From JBBSOW01 sp038259365 (GTDB lineage: Bacteria; Actinomycetota; Actinomycetes; Propionibacteriales; Propionibacteriaceae), in NCBI GenBank assembly GCA_038259365.1, contig JBBSOW010000010.1, forward strand, positions 1 to 53,095: a stretch of 53,095 bases of DNA. The letters run 5' to 3'. Below the pieces are notes generated by a model. The model ran no database searches. It was not told where the DNA came from and worked only from the letters and a program-made list of their open reading frames with translations. Shown here in pieces: positions 1 through 9,096 of the stretch. The position numbers and the translations under genes are program-made. Positions within the stretch are counted from its first letter, which is position 1; every line of letters starts with the position of its first letter.

Positions 1-1
1 C

Positions 2-2509
2 GTCGCGGGCCAAAACGCGCGCGACTACGTCGCGACGGTGCGCGCCGAGCTCGAGGCCGCCCCCGAGGTGACGGTGCTGACCCGCACATGCGTGTTCGGC
101 AGCTACGACAACAACTTCCTCGTCGCCCTCGAGAAGCGCGACGACGTGGCCTCGGCCGAGCGCGGCATCTCGCGCCAGCGGCTGTGGCACGTCACGGCCG
201 CCCAGGTCGTGCTGGCCGTCGGCGCCTTCGAGCGCCCGATCGTGTTCAGCGACAACGACGTTCCCGGCGTTATGCTCGCCTCCGCCGCGCAGGCCTACGT
301 CGAGCGCTGGGCCGCCCTGCCCGGCCGCGAGGTCGTGGTCTTCACCACCAACGACTCCGCCTACAGCCCGGCGCACGCGCTGACCAGAGCCGGGGCGAAC
401 GTCACCGTCGTCGACGCCCGACCCGAGGACACGAGCGCGAACAGCGCTCAGGAGGCGGCCCGGCGGGCCGGCCTCACCGTGCACGCGGCCTCGGCCGTCG
501 TGGGGGTCGACGGCAGCGATGGGGTGACCGGCGCCCACGTAGCTCCACTGGACGACAACGGCCAGCTGGCCGGTGACGCGCAGCTGCTCGCCTGCGATCT
601 CATCGCCGTCTCGGGCGGCTGGACGCCAAACGTCGCCCTGCACAGCCAACGCCAGGGCCAGCTCGCCTGGGACGACGTGCTCGCCGGCTTCGTGCCGAGC
701 GGCCGGGTCAAGAACCAGTACGTCGTCGGCGCCGGCAACGGCACCTACGCCACCGACGACTGCCTCGGCGAGGGCGCGCACGCCGGACGCGCCGCGGCGC
801 AGGAGGCCGGCTACCCGGCCTCCGGGCCCGACGAGCACGTCGCCGAGAGCTCCGAGGTGCGCAAGACCCGTCAACACAATGCGGTGGGCGAGGTCCGTCA
901 GGTGTGGGCCGTGCCCGCCCCCGACGGTTCGCTGGACACCCACTTCGTCGATCCCCAACGCGATCAGACGGCGGCCGACGTGCTGCGCGCCACCGGCGCG
1001 GGCATGCGCTCGGTCGAGCACGTCAAGCGCTACACCTCGATCAGCACCGGCCTCGATCAGGGCAAGGTCGGCGGCGTCAACACCATCGGCCTGCTCACGC
1101 AGGTGCTCTCGGGCCAGGACGCCCGCGCCATCCCGGCCGGCCAGCCCGGCCAGGACACCCCCGAGGTGGCGGAGGAGAGGACGGCCTCGGGTCAGCCGGC
1201 CCGCCGGCCCACGCCCGGCACCATTGGGACGACGACCTTCCGGGCGCCGTTCACCCCGGTGGCGTTCACCGCCCTGGCCGGTCGTGGCCGCGGCGATCTC
1301 TTCGACGCCGCGCGAACGAGCCCGGCGCACCCCTGGCACGTCGAACACGGCGCCCGCTTCGAGGACGTCGGCCAGTGGAAGCGCCCCTGGTTCTACCCGC
1401 AAGAGGGAGAGGACATGGACGCCGCCGTGGCTCGCGAATGCCGGGCCGCCCGCGAGGGGGTGGCGTTCATGGACGCCACCACGTTGGGCAAGATCGAGAT
1501 CCGCGGCGCCGACGCGCCGGAGTTCCTCAACCGCGTCTACACCAACCCGTTCCTCAAGGTGCCCGTGGGCAAGGGGCGCTACGGCGTCATGTGCACCATC
1601 TCCGGCATGGTGTTCGACGACGGCGTGACGCTGCGGCTGGGCGAGAACCGGTTCTTCATGACCACGACCACCGGCGGCGCGGCCAAGGTGCTCGACTGGC
1701 TGGAGGAATGGAGCCAGACCGAATGGCCAGAGCTCGACGTCACCCTCACCTCGGTGACCGAGCAGTGGTCGACCGTCGCCGTGGTGGGACCGCGTTCGCG
1801 CGAGGTCATCGCCAAGCTGGCGCCCGACCTCGACGTGTCGAAGGAGGGTTTCGGCTTCATGGAGTTCCGGGAGACCACCCTTGCCTCGGGCATCGACGCC
1901 CGCGTCTGCCGCATCACCTTCTCCGGTGAGCTGGCCTACGAGATCAACGTGCCCCGCTGGTACGGGCTGAAGGTCTGGGAGGACGTCGCGGCTGCCGGTG
2001 CGGAGTTCGACATCACCCCCTACGGCACCGAGACGATGCACGTGCTGCGCGCCGAGAAGGCCTTCCCCATCGTCGGGCAGGAGACCGACGGCACCGTCAC
2101 CCCGCACGATCTCGGGATGGATTGGGTGGTCAGTAAGAAGAAGGAGTTCATCGGCAAGCGCTCGTTCTCCCGGTCTGCGAACACCGAACCCGGCCGCAAG
2201 CAGCTCGTCAGCCTGCTGCCGATCGACCAGACCCTGCGGCTACCGGAGGGCACCCAGATCGTCGAGCTGGACGCCCTCGGCGGCTACACCGGTGAGGGGT
2301 TGCCGACCGCGCCCATCAAGATGCTGGGCTTCGTCACCTCGAGCTACCACAGCCAGGCGCTGGGCCGCAGCTTCGCCCTTGCCCTCGTCAAGGACGGACC
2401 CACCCGCGTCGGTCAGCGATTGCTCGCCTCGTTCGGTGGACGGTTCGCCGAGGTCGAGGTCCACGAACCCGTGCTCTACGACAAGGAAGGAGCTCGCCGA
2501 GATGGCTGA
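2..2509 (+). CDS. soxA: Sarcosine oxidase alpha subunit, 5'-truncated by window edge
   Basis: The frame is open from base 2, so the start lies left of the window. About 835 residues remain of a family that is usually 950-1000 long; the N-terminal ferredoxin-like part and first dinucleotide-binding loop are missing. Visible first is the end of the FAD/NAD-binding region (VLAVGAFERPIVF; SGGWTPNVALHS). From about base 1290 follows the GcvT-like folate-binding half (WKRPWFYPQEGEDMDAAV, then REGVAFMDATTLGKIEI). In the family this large subunit oxidatively demethylates sarcosine in the cytoplasm, giving glycine, hydrogen peroxide and 5,10-methylene-THF. It overlaps soxG by 8 bases, which suggests translational coupling. 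soxB and soxD are expected just upstream. Confidence 0.95.
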   Translation, partial: VAGQNARDYVATVRAELEAAPEVTVLTRTCVFGSYDNNFLVALEKRDDVASAERGISRQRLWHVTAAQVVLAVGAFERPIVFSDNDVPGVMLASAAQAYVERWAALPGREVVVFTTNDSAYSPAHALTRAGANVTVVDARPEDTSANSAQEAARRAGLTVHAASAVVGVDGSDGVTGAHVAPLDDNGQLAGDAQLLACDLIAVSGGWTPNVALHSQRQGQLAWDDVLAGFVPSGRVKNQYVVGAGNGTYATDDCLGEGAHAGRAAAQEAGYPASGPDEHVAESSEVRKTRQHNAVGEVRQVWAVPAPDGSLDTHFVDPQRDQTAADVLRATGAGMRSVEHVKRYTSISTGLDQGKVGGVNTIGLLTQVLSGQDARAIPAGQPGQDTPEVAEERTASGQPARRPTPGTIGTTTFRAPFTPVAFTALAGRGRGDLFDAARTSPAHPWHVEHGARFEDVGQWKRPWFYPQEGEDMDAAVARECRAAREGVAFMDATTLGKIEIRGADAPEFLNRVYTNPFLKVPVGKGRYGVMCTISGMVFDDGVTLRLGENRFFMTTTTGGAAKVLDWLEEWSQTEWPELDVTLTSVTEQWSTVAVVGPRSREVIAKLAPDLDVSKEGFGFMEFRETTLASGIDARVCRITFSGELAYEINVPRWYGLKVWEDVAAAGAEFDITPYGTETMHVLRAEKAFPIVGQETDGTVTPHDLGMDWVVSKKKEFIGKRSFSRSANTEPGRKQLVSLLPIDQTLRLPEGTQIVELDALGGYTGEGLPTAPIKMLGFVTSSYHSQALGRSFALALVKDGPTRVGQRLLASFGGRFAEVEVHEPVLYDKEGARRDG

Positions 2510-3161
2510 GCAGACAACGTCGATAAACCCCACTACGGACGCGGCGGTACTGGGGTACCGGCGCAGCCCCGTGCAGCACCTGGCCGCGCTCATGGGGGCG
2601 GCGGGGGGTCCGCAGGTGCGCCTGCGCGAGGTGCCCTTCCAGACCCAGATCACGATCCGGGCGGCGTCACCCGAGGCGATCCGGGCGGTGGGTAACGCCC
2701 TCGGGGTCGAGCTACCGAGCGCGGTGGGCGCGGTCGCCCAGGGCGAGTTCCGCGGCCAGGGCACGTCCTCGGCGACGCCGGCCTCCGCGGTGTGGCTCTC
2801 CCCCGACGAGTGGCTGGCCGTGCTCGGCGACGAGGCCGACACCGGCGTGCCGGGCTCGGCCGTGCTCGATTCGCTGGGCGCCGCGCTCGGCGAGCGGCGC
2901 GGCCAGGTCGTCGACGTGTCCTCCAACCGCACCACCCTCGAGCTCTCGGGCCCGAAGGCGCGGGCGGTGCTCGACAAGACCATCGAGCTCGACCTGCACC
3001 CCCGCGAGTTTGCGGTGGGCCGGGCGGTGTCGACTCAGCTGGAGTCGGTACCCGTCATCCTGTGGCGCACCGCCGACGACACGTGGCAGCTGATGCCGCG
3101 GGCCTCCTTCGCCGAGCACGTCGTTCGCTGGCTGGCCGACGGAATGCGGGAGTTCGCCTGA
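2502..3161 (+). CDS. soxG: Sarcosine oxidase gamma subunit
   Basis: 219 residues, the usual size for the small gamma subunit of heterotetrameric sarcosine oxidase, which is folate-binding (GcvT-like) and helps hold the complex together. Recognisable stretches are YRRSPVQHLAAL at the N-terminus, VWLSPDEWLAV in the middle, and VDVSSNRTTLELSGPKARAV with the final LMPRASFAEHVVRWL. The ATG at 2502 lies 8 bases inside soxA, downstream of an AAGGAGC Shine-Dalgarno. Its TGA overlaps the ATG of sdaA (TGATG). Order and overlaps indicate one operon soxA-soxG-sdaA, probably with purU. Confidence 0.93.
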   Translation: MAEQTTSINPTTDAAVLGYRRSPVQHLAALMGAAGGPQVRLREVPFQTQITIRAASPEAIRAVGNALGVELPSAVGAVAQGEFRGQGTSSATPASAVWLSPDEWLAVLGDEADTGVPGSAVLDSLGAALGERRGQVVDVSSNRTTLELSGPKARAVLDKTIELDLHPREFAVGRAVSTQLESVPVILWRTADDTWQLMPRASFAEHVVRWLADGMREFA

Positions 3162-4561
3162 TGGCTCTCAGCGCGCTTGACCTGTTCTCGGTGGGCATCG
3201 GTCCGTCGTCCTCGCACACGGTCGGCCCGATGCGGGCCGCCCGCCGGTTCGTCCTCACCCTCGGTGAGCTCGGCCTGATCGAGCGCACCACCCGCGTCGA
3301 CGCGCAGCTCTACGGCTCGCTCGGCGCGACGGGGCACGGGCACGGCTCGGACCGCGCGGTGCTGTTGGGGCTCGAGGGTGAGGACCCCGAGACGGTCGAC
3401 ACCGACAAGGCGATGGAGCGCGTCACCCAGGTGCGCGCCAGCGGACGGCTGCATCTGGCCGGGCTTCGCGACATCGCCTTCGACACCCGTGAAGACCTCA
3501 CCATGCACCGTCGCAAGAGCCTGCCGACGCACCCGAACGGCATGACCTTCGAGGCCTTCGACCAAGCCGGGGAGTCGTTGCTGCACAGCACCTACTACTC
3601 CGTCGGAGGCGGCTTCGTCGTCGACGAGGGGGCCAGCGGCAGCGACCGCGTCGTCGAGGACGAGACCCCGGTCGCCTACCCCTTCGAGAAGGGCACGGAA
3701 CTGCTCGCCCACTGCCGCGAGAACGATCTCTCGATCGCCCAGGTGATGATGGCCAACGAGCTGTCGTGGCGCACCGAAGCGCAGGTGCACTCGCAGCTGC
3801 TACACCTGTGGGACGTCATGCAGGACTGTGTCGAGAACGGGTGCACCCGACCCGAGACCACGCTCCCCGGTGGCCTCAAGGTGCGTCGGCGCGCGCCGGA
3901 GCTGCGCCTGCGGCTGCGCGAGCAGGAGGCGGCGGCCATCGCGGCCCATCAGGAGATGGCCGACCCGTTGTGGGCCATGGAGTGGGTCAACCTCTACGCG
4001 CTGGCCGTCAACGAGGAGAACGCCTCCGGGGGCCGGATCGTCACTGCCCCCACCAACGGCGCCGCCGGCATTATCCCTTCGGTGCTGCACTTTTATACCC
4101 GCTTCGTCGAGGGTGCGGATGACGACAAGGTCGTCGAGTTCCTGCTCACCGCCGCGGCCGTCGGCATCCTGTTCAAGCTGGGCGCCTCGATCTCCGGCGC
4201 GGAGGTCGGCTGTCAGGGCGAGGTCGGATCGGCGTGCGCCATGGCGGCGGGCGGGCTCGCGGCGGTGCTCGGCGGCACCCCGGGCCAGGTCGAGAACGCG
4301 GCCGAGATCGGGATGGAGCACAACCTGGGCCTGACCTGCGACCCCGTGGGCGGCCTGGTGCAGATCCCGTGCATCGAACGCAACGCAATCGCCTCGGTCA
4401 AGGCCATCAACGCCGCGAGGCTCTCGCGCCTCGGCACGGGGGAGCACAAGGTGAGCCTCGATCAGGTCATCAAGACGATGCGCGAGACTGGCGCCGACAT
4501 GAAGATCAAGTACAAGGAGACCTCCCGCGGGGGTCTCGCCGTCAACGTCATCGAGTGCTGA
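3161..4561 (+). CDS. sdaA: L-serine ammonia-lyase, iron-sulfur type
   Basis: 466 residues, a single-chain L-serine dehydratase that converts serine to pyruvate and ammonia with a [4Fe-4S] cluster. The N-terminal beta domain carries the signature SVGIGPSSSHTVGPMRAA. The alpha domain has TAPTNGAAGIIPSV, the cysteine segment GCQGEVGSACAMAAGG, and LTCDPVGGLVQIPCIERNA, which supply the cluster cysteines. The start overlaps the soxG stop by one base. In this operon it would drain serine made from the glycine and methylene-THF released by sarcosine oxidation, letting the cell use sarcosine, betaine or creatine as carbon and nitrogen. No substitution of cluster cysteines was seen. Confidence 0.95.
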   Translation: MALSALDLFSVGIGPSSSHTVGPMRAARRFVLTLGELGLIERTTRVDAQLYGSLGATGHGHGSDRAVLLGLEGEDPETVDTDKAMERVTQVRASGRLHLAGLRDIAFDTREDLTMHRRKSLPTHPNGMTFEAFDQAGESLLHSTYYSVGGGFVVDEGASGSDRVVEDETPVAYPFEKGTELLAHCRENDLSIAQVMMANELSWRTEAQVHSQLLHLWDVMQDCVENGCTRPETTLPGGLKVRRRAPELRLRLREQEAAAIAAHQEMADPLWAMEWVNLYALAVNEENASGGRIVTAPTNGAAGIIPSVLHFYTRFVEGADDDKVVEFLLTAAAVGILFKLGASISGAEVGCQGEVGSACAMAAGGLAAVLGGTPGQVENAAEIGMEHNLGLTCDPVGGLVQIPCIERNAIASVKAINAARLSRLGTGEHKVSLDQVIKTMRETGADMKIKYKETSRGGLAVNVIEC

Positions 4562-4585
4562 TAGCTCGGTCGGAAAGGTAGTGAC

Positions 4586-5512
4586 ATGACCGCAGCACGA
4601 GCGTCGAACCCACCGGGCACCGAGCCGGTGGCCAGCGAGGACCGCTTCGTGCTGACCCTCGACTGCCTCGACCGGCCCGGCATCGTCAACGTCGTCGTGG
4701 GGTTCCTATTCGAGCGCGGCGGCAACATTCTCGAGCTCAAGCAGTTCAACGACCGGCGGGCCGGCTGGTGCTTCCTGCGCGTCGACTTCTCGCTGCCTCC
4801 CGGCACGTCCGCGCCGGTGGCCGCTGGGCGCCTTCGGCTCGACGAGTTGACCGGCTCGTTCACCGTGGTCGCGGAACCGTTCGGCATGAAGTTCGAGCTG
4901 CGCCCGGCCCGCGAGGCCCGGCGGGTGCTCATCATGGTGTCGAAGTTCGCGCACTGCCTCAACGACCTGCTCTTTCGTGCCCGGGTCGGTGACCTACCCA
5001 TCGACGTCGTGGCCGTGGTCTCGAACCACCGCGACCACGAGTCGCTCGTGCGGTGGCACGGCATCCCGTTCTACCACGTGCCGGTCACCCCGGACACCAA
5101 GCCCGCCGCCGAGGCCGAGTTGTTGCGGCTCGTCGACGAGCACGACGTCGAGTTGGTGGTGCTGGCCCGCTACATGCAGATCCTCAGCGACCATCTGGCG
5201 GGCGAGCTGACCGGCCGGGCCATCAACATCCACCACTCGTTCCTCCCCAGCTTCAAGGGGGCCCGGCCCTATCACCAGGCCTACGACCGCGGCGTGAAGT
5301 CGGTGGGGGCCACGGCCCACTACGTCAGCGGCGACCTCGACGAGGGGCCGATCATCGCCCAGCAGGTGCAAGAGGTCGATCACGCCGACACCCCCGAAGA
5401 CCTGGCGTCGGCCGGCCGCGACACCGAGTGCAAGGCCCTGTCCAACGCCGTGCGCTGGCACTGCGAGAACCGGGTCATCCTGCACGGCAACCGCACGGTC
5501 ATCCTCCACTGA
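4586..5512 (+). CDS. purU: Formyltetrahydrofolate deformylase
   Basis: 308 residues. An N-terminal ACT-like regulatory domain (FVLTLDCLDRPGIVNVVVGF, about residues 15-90) precedes a formyltransferase-fold catalytic domain (VSKFAHCLNDLL, NHRDHESLV, ARYMQILS, INIHHSFLPSFKGARPYHQA). It hydrolyses 10-formyl-THF to formate and THF. The Asn/His of INIHHS and a later Asp are the expected catalytic residues. A 24-base gap follows sdaA and contains GGAAAGG before the ATG. In the sox context it restores free THF when methyl-group oxidation floods the folate pool. It is slightly longer than many homologues (about 280-300) because of an extra N-terminal tail. Confidence 0.94.
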   Translation: MTAARASNPPGTEPVASEDRFVLTLDCLDRPGIVNVVVGFLFERGGNILELKQFNDRRAGWCFLRVDFSLPPGTSAPVAAGRLRLDELTGSFTVVAEPFGMKFELRPAREARRVLIMVSKFAHCLNDLLFRARVGDLPIDVVAVVSNHRDHESLVRWHGIPFYHVPVTPDTKPAAEAELLRLVDEHDVELVVLARYMQILSDHLAGELTGRAINIHHSFLPSFKGARPYHQAYDRGVKSVGATAHYVSGDLDEGPIIAQQVQEVDHADTPEDLASAGRDTECKALSNAVRWHCENRVILHGNRTVILH

Positions 5513-5635
5513 CCTCCCGCTCTCGTGCGGACGGTTTCGAAGAGCCCGCCGAGGAGCGAAACGTCGCGCACGAAGGGGGATACGTGGACCCTTGCGCCCG
5601 CCTCGCGGGGCTCGGTGCGGCACACTGGAGGAGAT

Positions 5636-8185
5636 ATGCCTACTCTTGCCGACCTCGCCGACTCCTGCGGCGATGACCCCGACGCGCTCTACGACGGCTT
5701 CGCCGCGTGGGCCGCTGGGTCGGGGCGCCCCCTGTACCCCCACCAGGACGAGGCGGTCCTGGAGATCCTGTCGGGGGCGAACCTGATCCTCTCGACGCCG
5801 ACGGGCTCGGGGAAGTCGATGGTGGCACTCGCCGCCCACACCGCCGCCCTCGCCCAAGACCGGGTGAGCTTCTACACCGCGCCAATCAAGGCGCTTGTCT
5901 CGGAGAAGTTCTTCGAGCTGTGTGCGGCGTTCGGCTCGGACAACGTCGGCATGGTCACCGGGGACGCCTCGGTGAACGCCGACGCCCCCATCATCTGCTG
6001 CACGGCCGAGATCTTGGCCAACATCGCCCTCCGCGAGGCCGCGGAGGCCGACGTGGGCATGGTGATCATGGACGAGTTTCACTTCTACTCCGAGCCCGAT
6101 CGCGGTTGGGCCTGGCAGGTGCCGCTGCTGGAGTTGCCCCAGGCCCAGTTCGTCCTGATGTCGGCCACGCTGGGCGAGGTCGAGTTCCTCCGATCCGACC
6201 TGACCCGCCGGACCGGCCGCGAGACCGCGGACATCACCGGCACCGAGCGCCCGGTCCCGCTGGAGTTCTCCTGGTCCGAGCTCGGCATCCACGAGGCCGT
6301 CGAGGAGCTCGTCGAGGCCGAACGCGCACCGGTCTACATCGTGCACTTCACCCAGGCCTCGGCCCTGGAACGGGCTCAGGGCCTGCTCGGGTTGAACGTC
6401 ACCAGCCGCGCCGAGCGCGACGCCATCGCCGAACGCATCGGCGCGTTCCGGTTCAGCTCGGGCTTCGGCAAGACCCTCTCCCGGCTGGTCCGCCACGGCA
6501 TCGGGGTGCACCACGCCGGGATGCTCCCCAAGTACCGCCGTCTCGTGGAACAGCTCGCCCAGGACGGCCTGCTCAAGATCATCTGCGGCACCGATACCCT
6601 CGGCGTCGGGATCAACGTGCCCATCCGCACCGTCTTCTTCACCGGGCTCACCAAGTTCGACGGCACCAAGATGCGCCTGCTCAAGGCGCGCGAATTCCAC
6701 CAGGTGGCCGGCCGGGCCGGCCGGGCGGGGTTCGACGAGCGCGGCTGGGTCGTCGCCTCGGCCCCCGAGCACGTGCTAGAGAACACCAAGGCGGTGAAGA
6801 AGGCCGGCGACGACGTCAAAAAGCAGCGCAAGATCCAGCGCAGGAGGGCCCCCGACGGGTTCATCAGCTGGAACGAAGACACCTTCGCCAAGCTCATGGC
6901 GGCCGAGCCGGAGCCGTTGCAGCCCCGGTTGAAGGTCTCCCACTCGATGTTGATCAACCTGTTGGCGCGCCGGGGCAATCCGGTCGCCAACGCCGACCGG
7001 CTGCTGAGCGAGAACCACCAGGACGACGCGGGGAAGAGGCGGTTGCGACGCCACGCCCTCGTGCTGGCCCGGGAGTTGATCAACTCCGGCGTCGTGGAGC
7101 GGCTGCCCGAGGCTCGCGAGGACGGCCGTCGTTACGCCCTGACCCTGGATCTGCGGCGCGATTTCGCCCTCAACCAGCCGCTTGCCCCGTTCGCGCTGGC
7201 CGTGCTGGACACCCTCGATCCGCAGAGCGAGACCTACACCGTCGACGTCGTCTCGGTGATCGAGGCCATCCTCGAGGACCCTCGCCAGGTGTTACTGGCC
7301 CAGCAGCACCGCGAACGCGGGACCGCCGTCGCCGCCATGAAGGCCGACGGCATCGAGTACGAGGAACGGATGGAGCTGTTGGAGCAGGTGACCTGGCCCA
7401 AGCCGCTGGAGGAGCTGCTGACCTACACCCTGGACGCCTACCGCCAAACCCACCCGTGGCTCTCACCCGAGGCGCTCTCGCCCAAGTCGGTGGTCCGGGA
7501 GATGTATCTGCGCGGCATGACCTTCACCGAGATGGTCTCCACGCTGGGGCTCTCGCGCTCGGAAGGCCTGCTGCTGCGCTACCTCAGCGACGCCTACCGG
7601 ACCCTGCGTCACACCCTGCCCGACGCGGTCCGCACCCCCGAGCTGGCCGACCTCACCGAGTGGCTGGGCGAGGTGGTCCGCCAGACCGATTCGAGCCTGC
7701 TGGACGAGTGGGAGGCACTCACCCACCCCGAGGGCGGCGACCCCCGCGAGATCCGCTCCACGGACAAGCAGCCGAACGCGCTCACGGCGAACGTTCGGGC
7801 GTTCACCGTCTTGGTCCGCAACACGATGTTCCACCGCGTCGAGCTGGCCAGCCGCGACGACTTCGAGGGTCTCGCGGCCCTGGAGCGGCGGGCCGCCGAG
7901 CTCACGGAGCCGGCCGGGCCCATCACGATGGACGCCGACGCCTGGGCCGACGCGCTGGATCGGTATTGGGACGACCACGAGGACATCGGCATCGACGCCG
8001 CCGCCCGCAACCCGAGCAACCTGCAGGTGGTGAAGACGGCGCGGAGCTGGGAGCTGCGCCAGGTCCTGCTCGACGAGGACGGTGACGCCGATTGGGGCAT
8101 CGAGGCCGTCGTCGATCTCCCCGCCAGCGACGAGGCGGGCGCGGCCGTCATCCGGTGCACCGCGCTTGCCCCCCTCGGCGGCTAG
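5636..8185 (+). CDS. DEAD/DEAH-box helicase, DUF3516 type
   Basis: 849 residues of a Ski2-like superfamily 2 helicase. Walker A is STPTGSGKSM (Lys60), motif II is MDEFH at about 145, motif III is LMSATLG at about 175, and motif VI is HQVAGRAGRAGFD near 355. The C-terminal half, from about residue 450, matches the actinobacterial DUF3516 extension (EEYEERMELL-like segment, WLSPEALSPKSVVREMYLRG). The ATG at 5636 is preceded by GGAGGAG; an in-frame ATG-like extension upstream has low coding quality and is not used. It likely unwinds or remodels RNA or DNA, but its substrate cannot be read from the sequence. It stands alone, 123 bases after purU. Confidence 0.88.
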   Translation: MPTLADLADSCGDDPDALYDGFAAWAAGSGRPLYPHQDEAVLEILSGANLILSTPTGSGKSMVALAAHTAALAQDRVSFYTAPIKALVSEKFFELCAAFGSDNVGMVTGDASVNADAPIICCTAEILANIALREAAEADVGMVIMDEFHFYSEPDRGWAWQVPLLELPQAQFVLMSATLGEVEFLRSDLTRRTGRETADITGTERPVPLEFSWSELGIHEAVEELVEAERAPVYIVHFTQASALERAQGLLGLNVTSRAERDAIAERIGAFRFSSGFGKTLSRLVRHGIGVHHAGMLPKYRRLVEQLAQDGLLKIICGTDTLGVGINVPIRTVFFTGLTKFDGTKMRLLKAREFHQVAGRAGRAGFDERGWVVASAPEHVLENTKAVKKAGDDVKKQRKIQRRRAPDGFISWNEDTFAKLMAAEPEPLQPRLKVSHSMLINLLARRGNPVANADRLLSENHQDDAGKRRLRRHALVLARELINSGVVERLPEAREDGRRYALTLDLRRDFALNQPLAPFALAVLDTLDPQSETYTVDVVSVIEAILEDPRQVLLAQQHRERGTAVAAMKADGIEYEERMELLEQVTWPKPLEELLTYTLDAYRQTHPWLSPEALSPKSVVREMYLRGMTFTEMVSTLGLSRSEGLLLRYLSDAYRTLRHTLPDAVRTPELADLTEWLGEVVRQTDSSLLDEWEALTHPEGGDPREIRSTDKQPNALTANVRAFTVLVRNTMFHRVELASRDDFEGLAALERRAAELTEPAGPITMDADAWADALDRYWDDHEDIGIDAAARNPSNLQVVKTARSWELRQVLLDEDGDADWGIEAVVDLPASDEAGAAVIRCTALAPLGG

Positions 8186-8253
8186 CGGCGGAGCCGCGTG
8201 GGAATGAACTAGCCGCGGAGCCGCCTGGAACGAACTAGCGGCGGACTCGCGAC
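8182..8253. repeat. Short GC-rich tandem repeat, about 2.7 copies
   Basis: Three neighbouring copies begin CTAGCGGCGGAGCCGCGTGG (8182-8208), CTAGCCGCGGAGCCGCCTGG (8209-8234) and CTAGCGGCGGACTCGCGAC (8235-8253). The unit is 26-27 bases. Each full copy contains GCGGAGCCGC, whose arms can pair, so the array could also fold as hairpins after the helicase stop codon and act in termination. The first copy overlaps the helicase stop. Confidence 0.7.
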
Positions 8254-8274
8254 GGGCGATCGCCCCAGTAGGGT
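8254..8274 (+). promoter_or_regulatory. Palindrome and -10 box for the SDR gene (leaderless start)
   Basis: GGGCGATCGCCC (8254-8265) is a perfect 12-base palindrome and a candidate operator. It is followed at 8269-8274 by TAGGGT, a TANNNT -10 box. Seven bases later comes the ATG at 8282 with no Shine-Dalgarno, so transcription would start at or next to the A of the ATG. Confidence 0.45.
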
Positions 8275-8281
8275 AAGCGGT

Positions 8282-9049
8282 ATGACAACGGCCTTAGTGA
8301 CTGGTGCCACCTCCGGGATCGGCGCCGCCTTCGCCCGCCATCTCGCCGCGCGCGGGATGGACCTGGTGTTGGTGGCCCGCAACGCCGACCGGCTGGCCAC
8401 CGCCGCCGCCGAGCTGTCCGGCGTCTACGGCGTGGAGTGCGAAACCCTGTCGGCCGATCTGTCCGAGCGCGAGGACGTCCGGCGCGTCGCCGAGCGGGCC
8501 GAGAGCGCGGATCACCCCGTCGACTGGCTCGTGAACAACGCGGGTTTCGGTCTGCACTCCTCGCTCACCGATCCCGACACGAGCGTCCACGAGCGGGCCA
8601 TCTCGGTGATGTGCACCGCCGTCCTCATCGTCGGCGGCGCCGCCGCCCGGGCCATGCGAACCCGCGGCCACGGTTACATCGTCAACGTGTCCTCCACGGC
8701 CGCCTTCATCACGATGGGCAACTATTCGGCCATCAAGGCCTGGGTGAAGACCTACTCCGAGGGGTTGTCGGTGGAGCTGACCGGCACGGGGGTGCACGTC
8801 AGCGCCCTGTGCCCGGGGTGGGTGCACACCGAGTTCCACGACCGCGCCGACATCAACGCCTCCAAGATCCCCGAGATCGCCTGGATCGACATCGATCGCC
8901 TGGTCTCGCAATCCATCCGCGACGTCGAACATGGCAAGCCGGTCTCGGTGCCCACCCGGCGCTGGGCCCTCGCCATGGGCGTCGCCCGCCACCTCCCCCG
9001 GCCGCTCATCCACAAGGCGTCGCAGCTGCTCAGTTCTTCGAGGCACTGA
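8282..9049 (+). CDS. Short-chain dehydrogenase/reductase
   Basis: 255 residues, a classical SDR. The Rossmann cofactor loop is VTGATSGIGAAFA near the N-terminus, with LVARNADRL after beta-2 favouring NADP(H). NNAG occurs in WLVNNAGFG, the catalytic Ser in VNVSSTAAF and the Tyr/Lys pair in YSAIK. The C-terminus (PRPLIHKASQLL) resembles the SDRs annotated as lipid or ketoacyl reductases, but the substrate is unknown. No Shine-Dalgarno is visible; the -10 box sits 7 bases before the ATG, which implies a leaderless transcript. The Gfo/Idh oxidoreductase follows after 47 bases on the same strand and may be co-transcribed. Confidence 0.9.
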   Translation: MTTALVTGATSGIGAAFARHLAARGMDLVLVARNADRLATAAAELSGVYGVECETLSADLSEREDVRRVAERAESADHPVDWLVNNAGFGLHSSLTDPDTSVHERAISVMCTAVLIVGGAAARAMRTRGHGYIVNVSSTAAFITMGNYSAIKAWVKTYSEGLSVELTGTGVHVSALCPGWVHTEFHDRADINASKIPEIAWIDIDRLVSQSIRDVEHGKPVSVPTRRWALAMGVARHLPRPLIHKASQLLSSSRH

Positions 9050-9096
9050 ACCCGCCTGACCCATCCGCCGAGTTCCCCAACCGCAAAGGCGCACCC

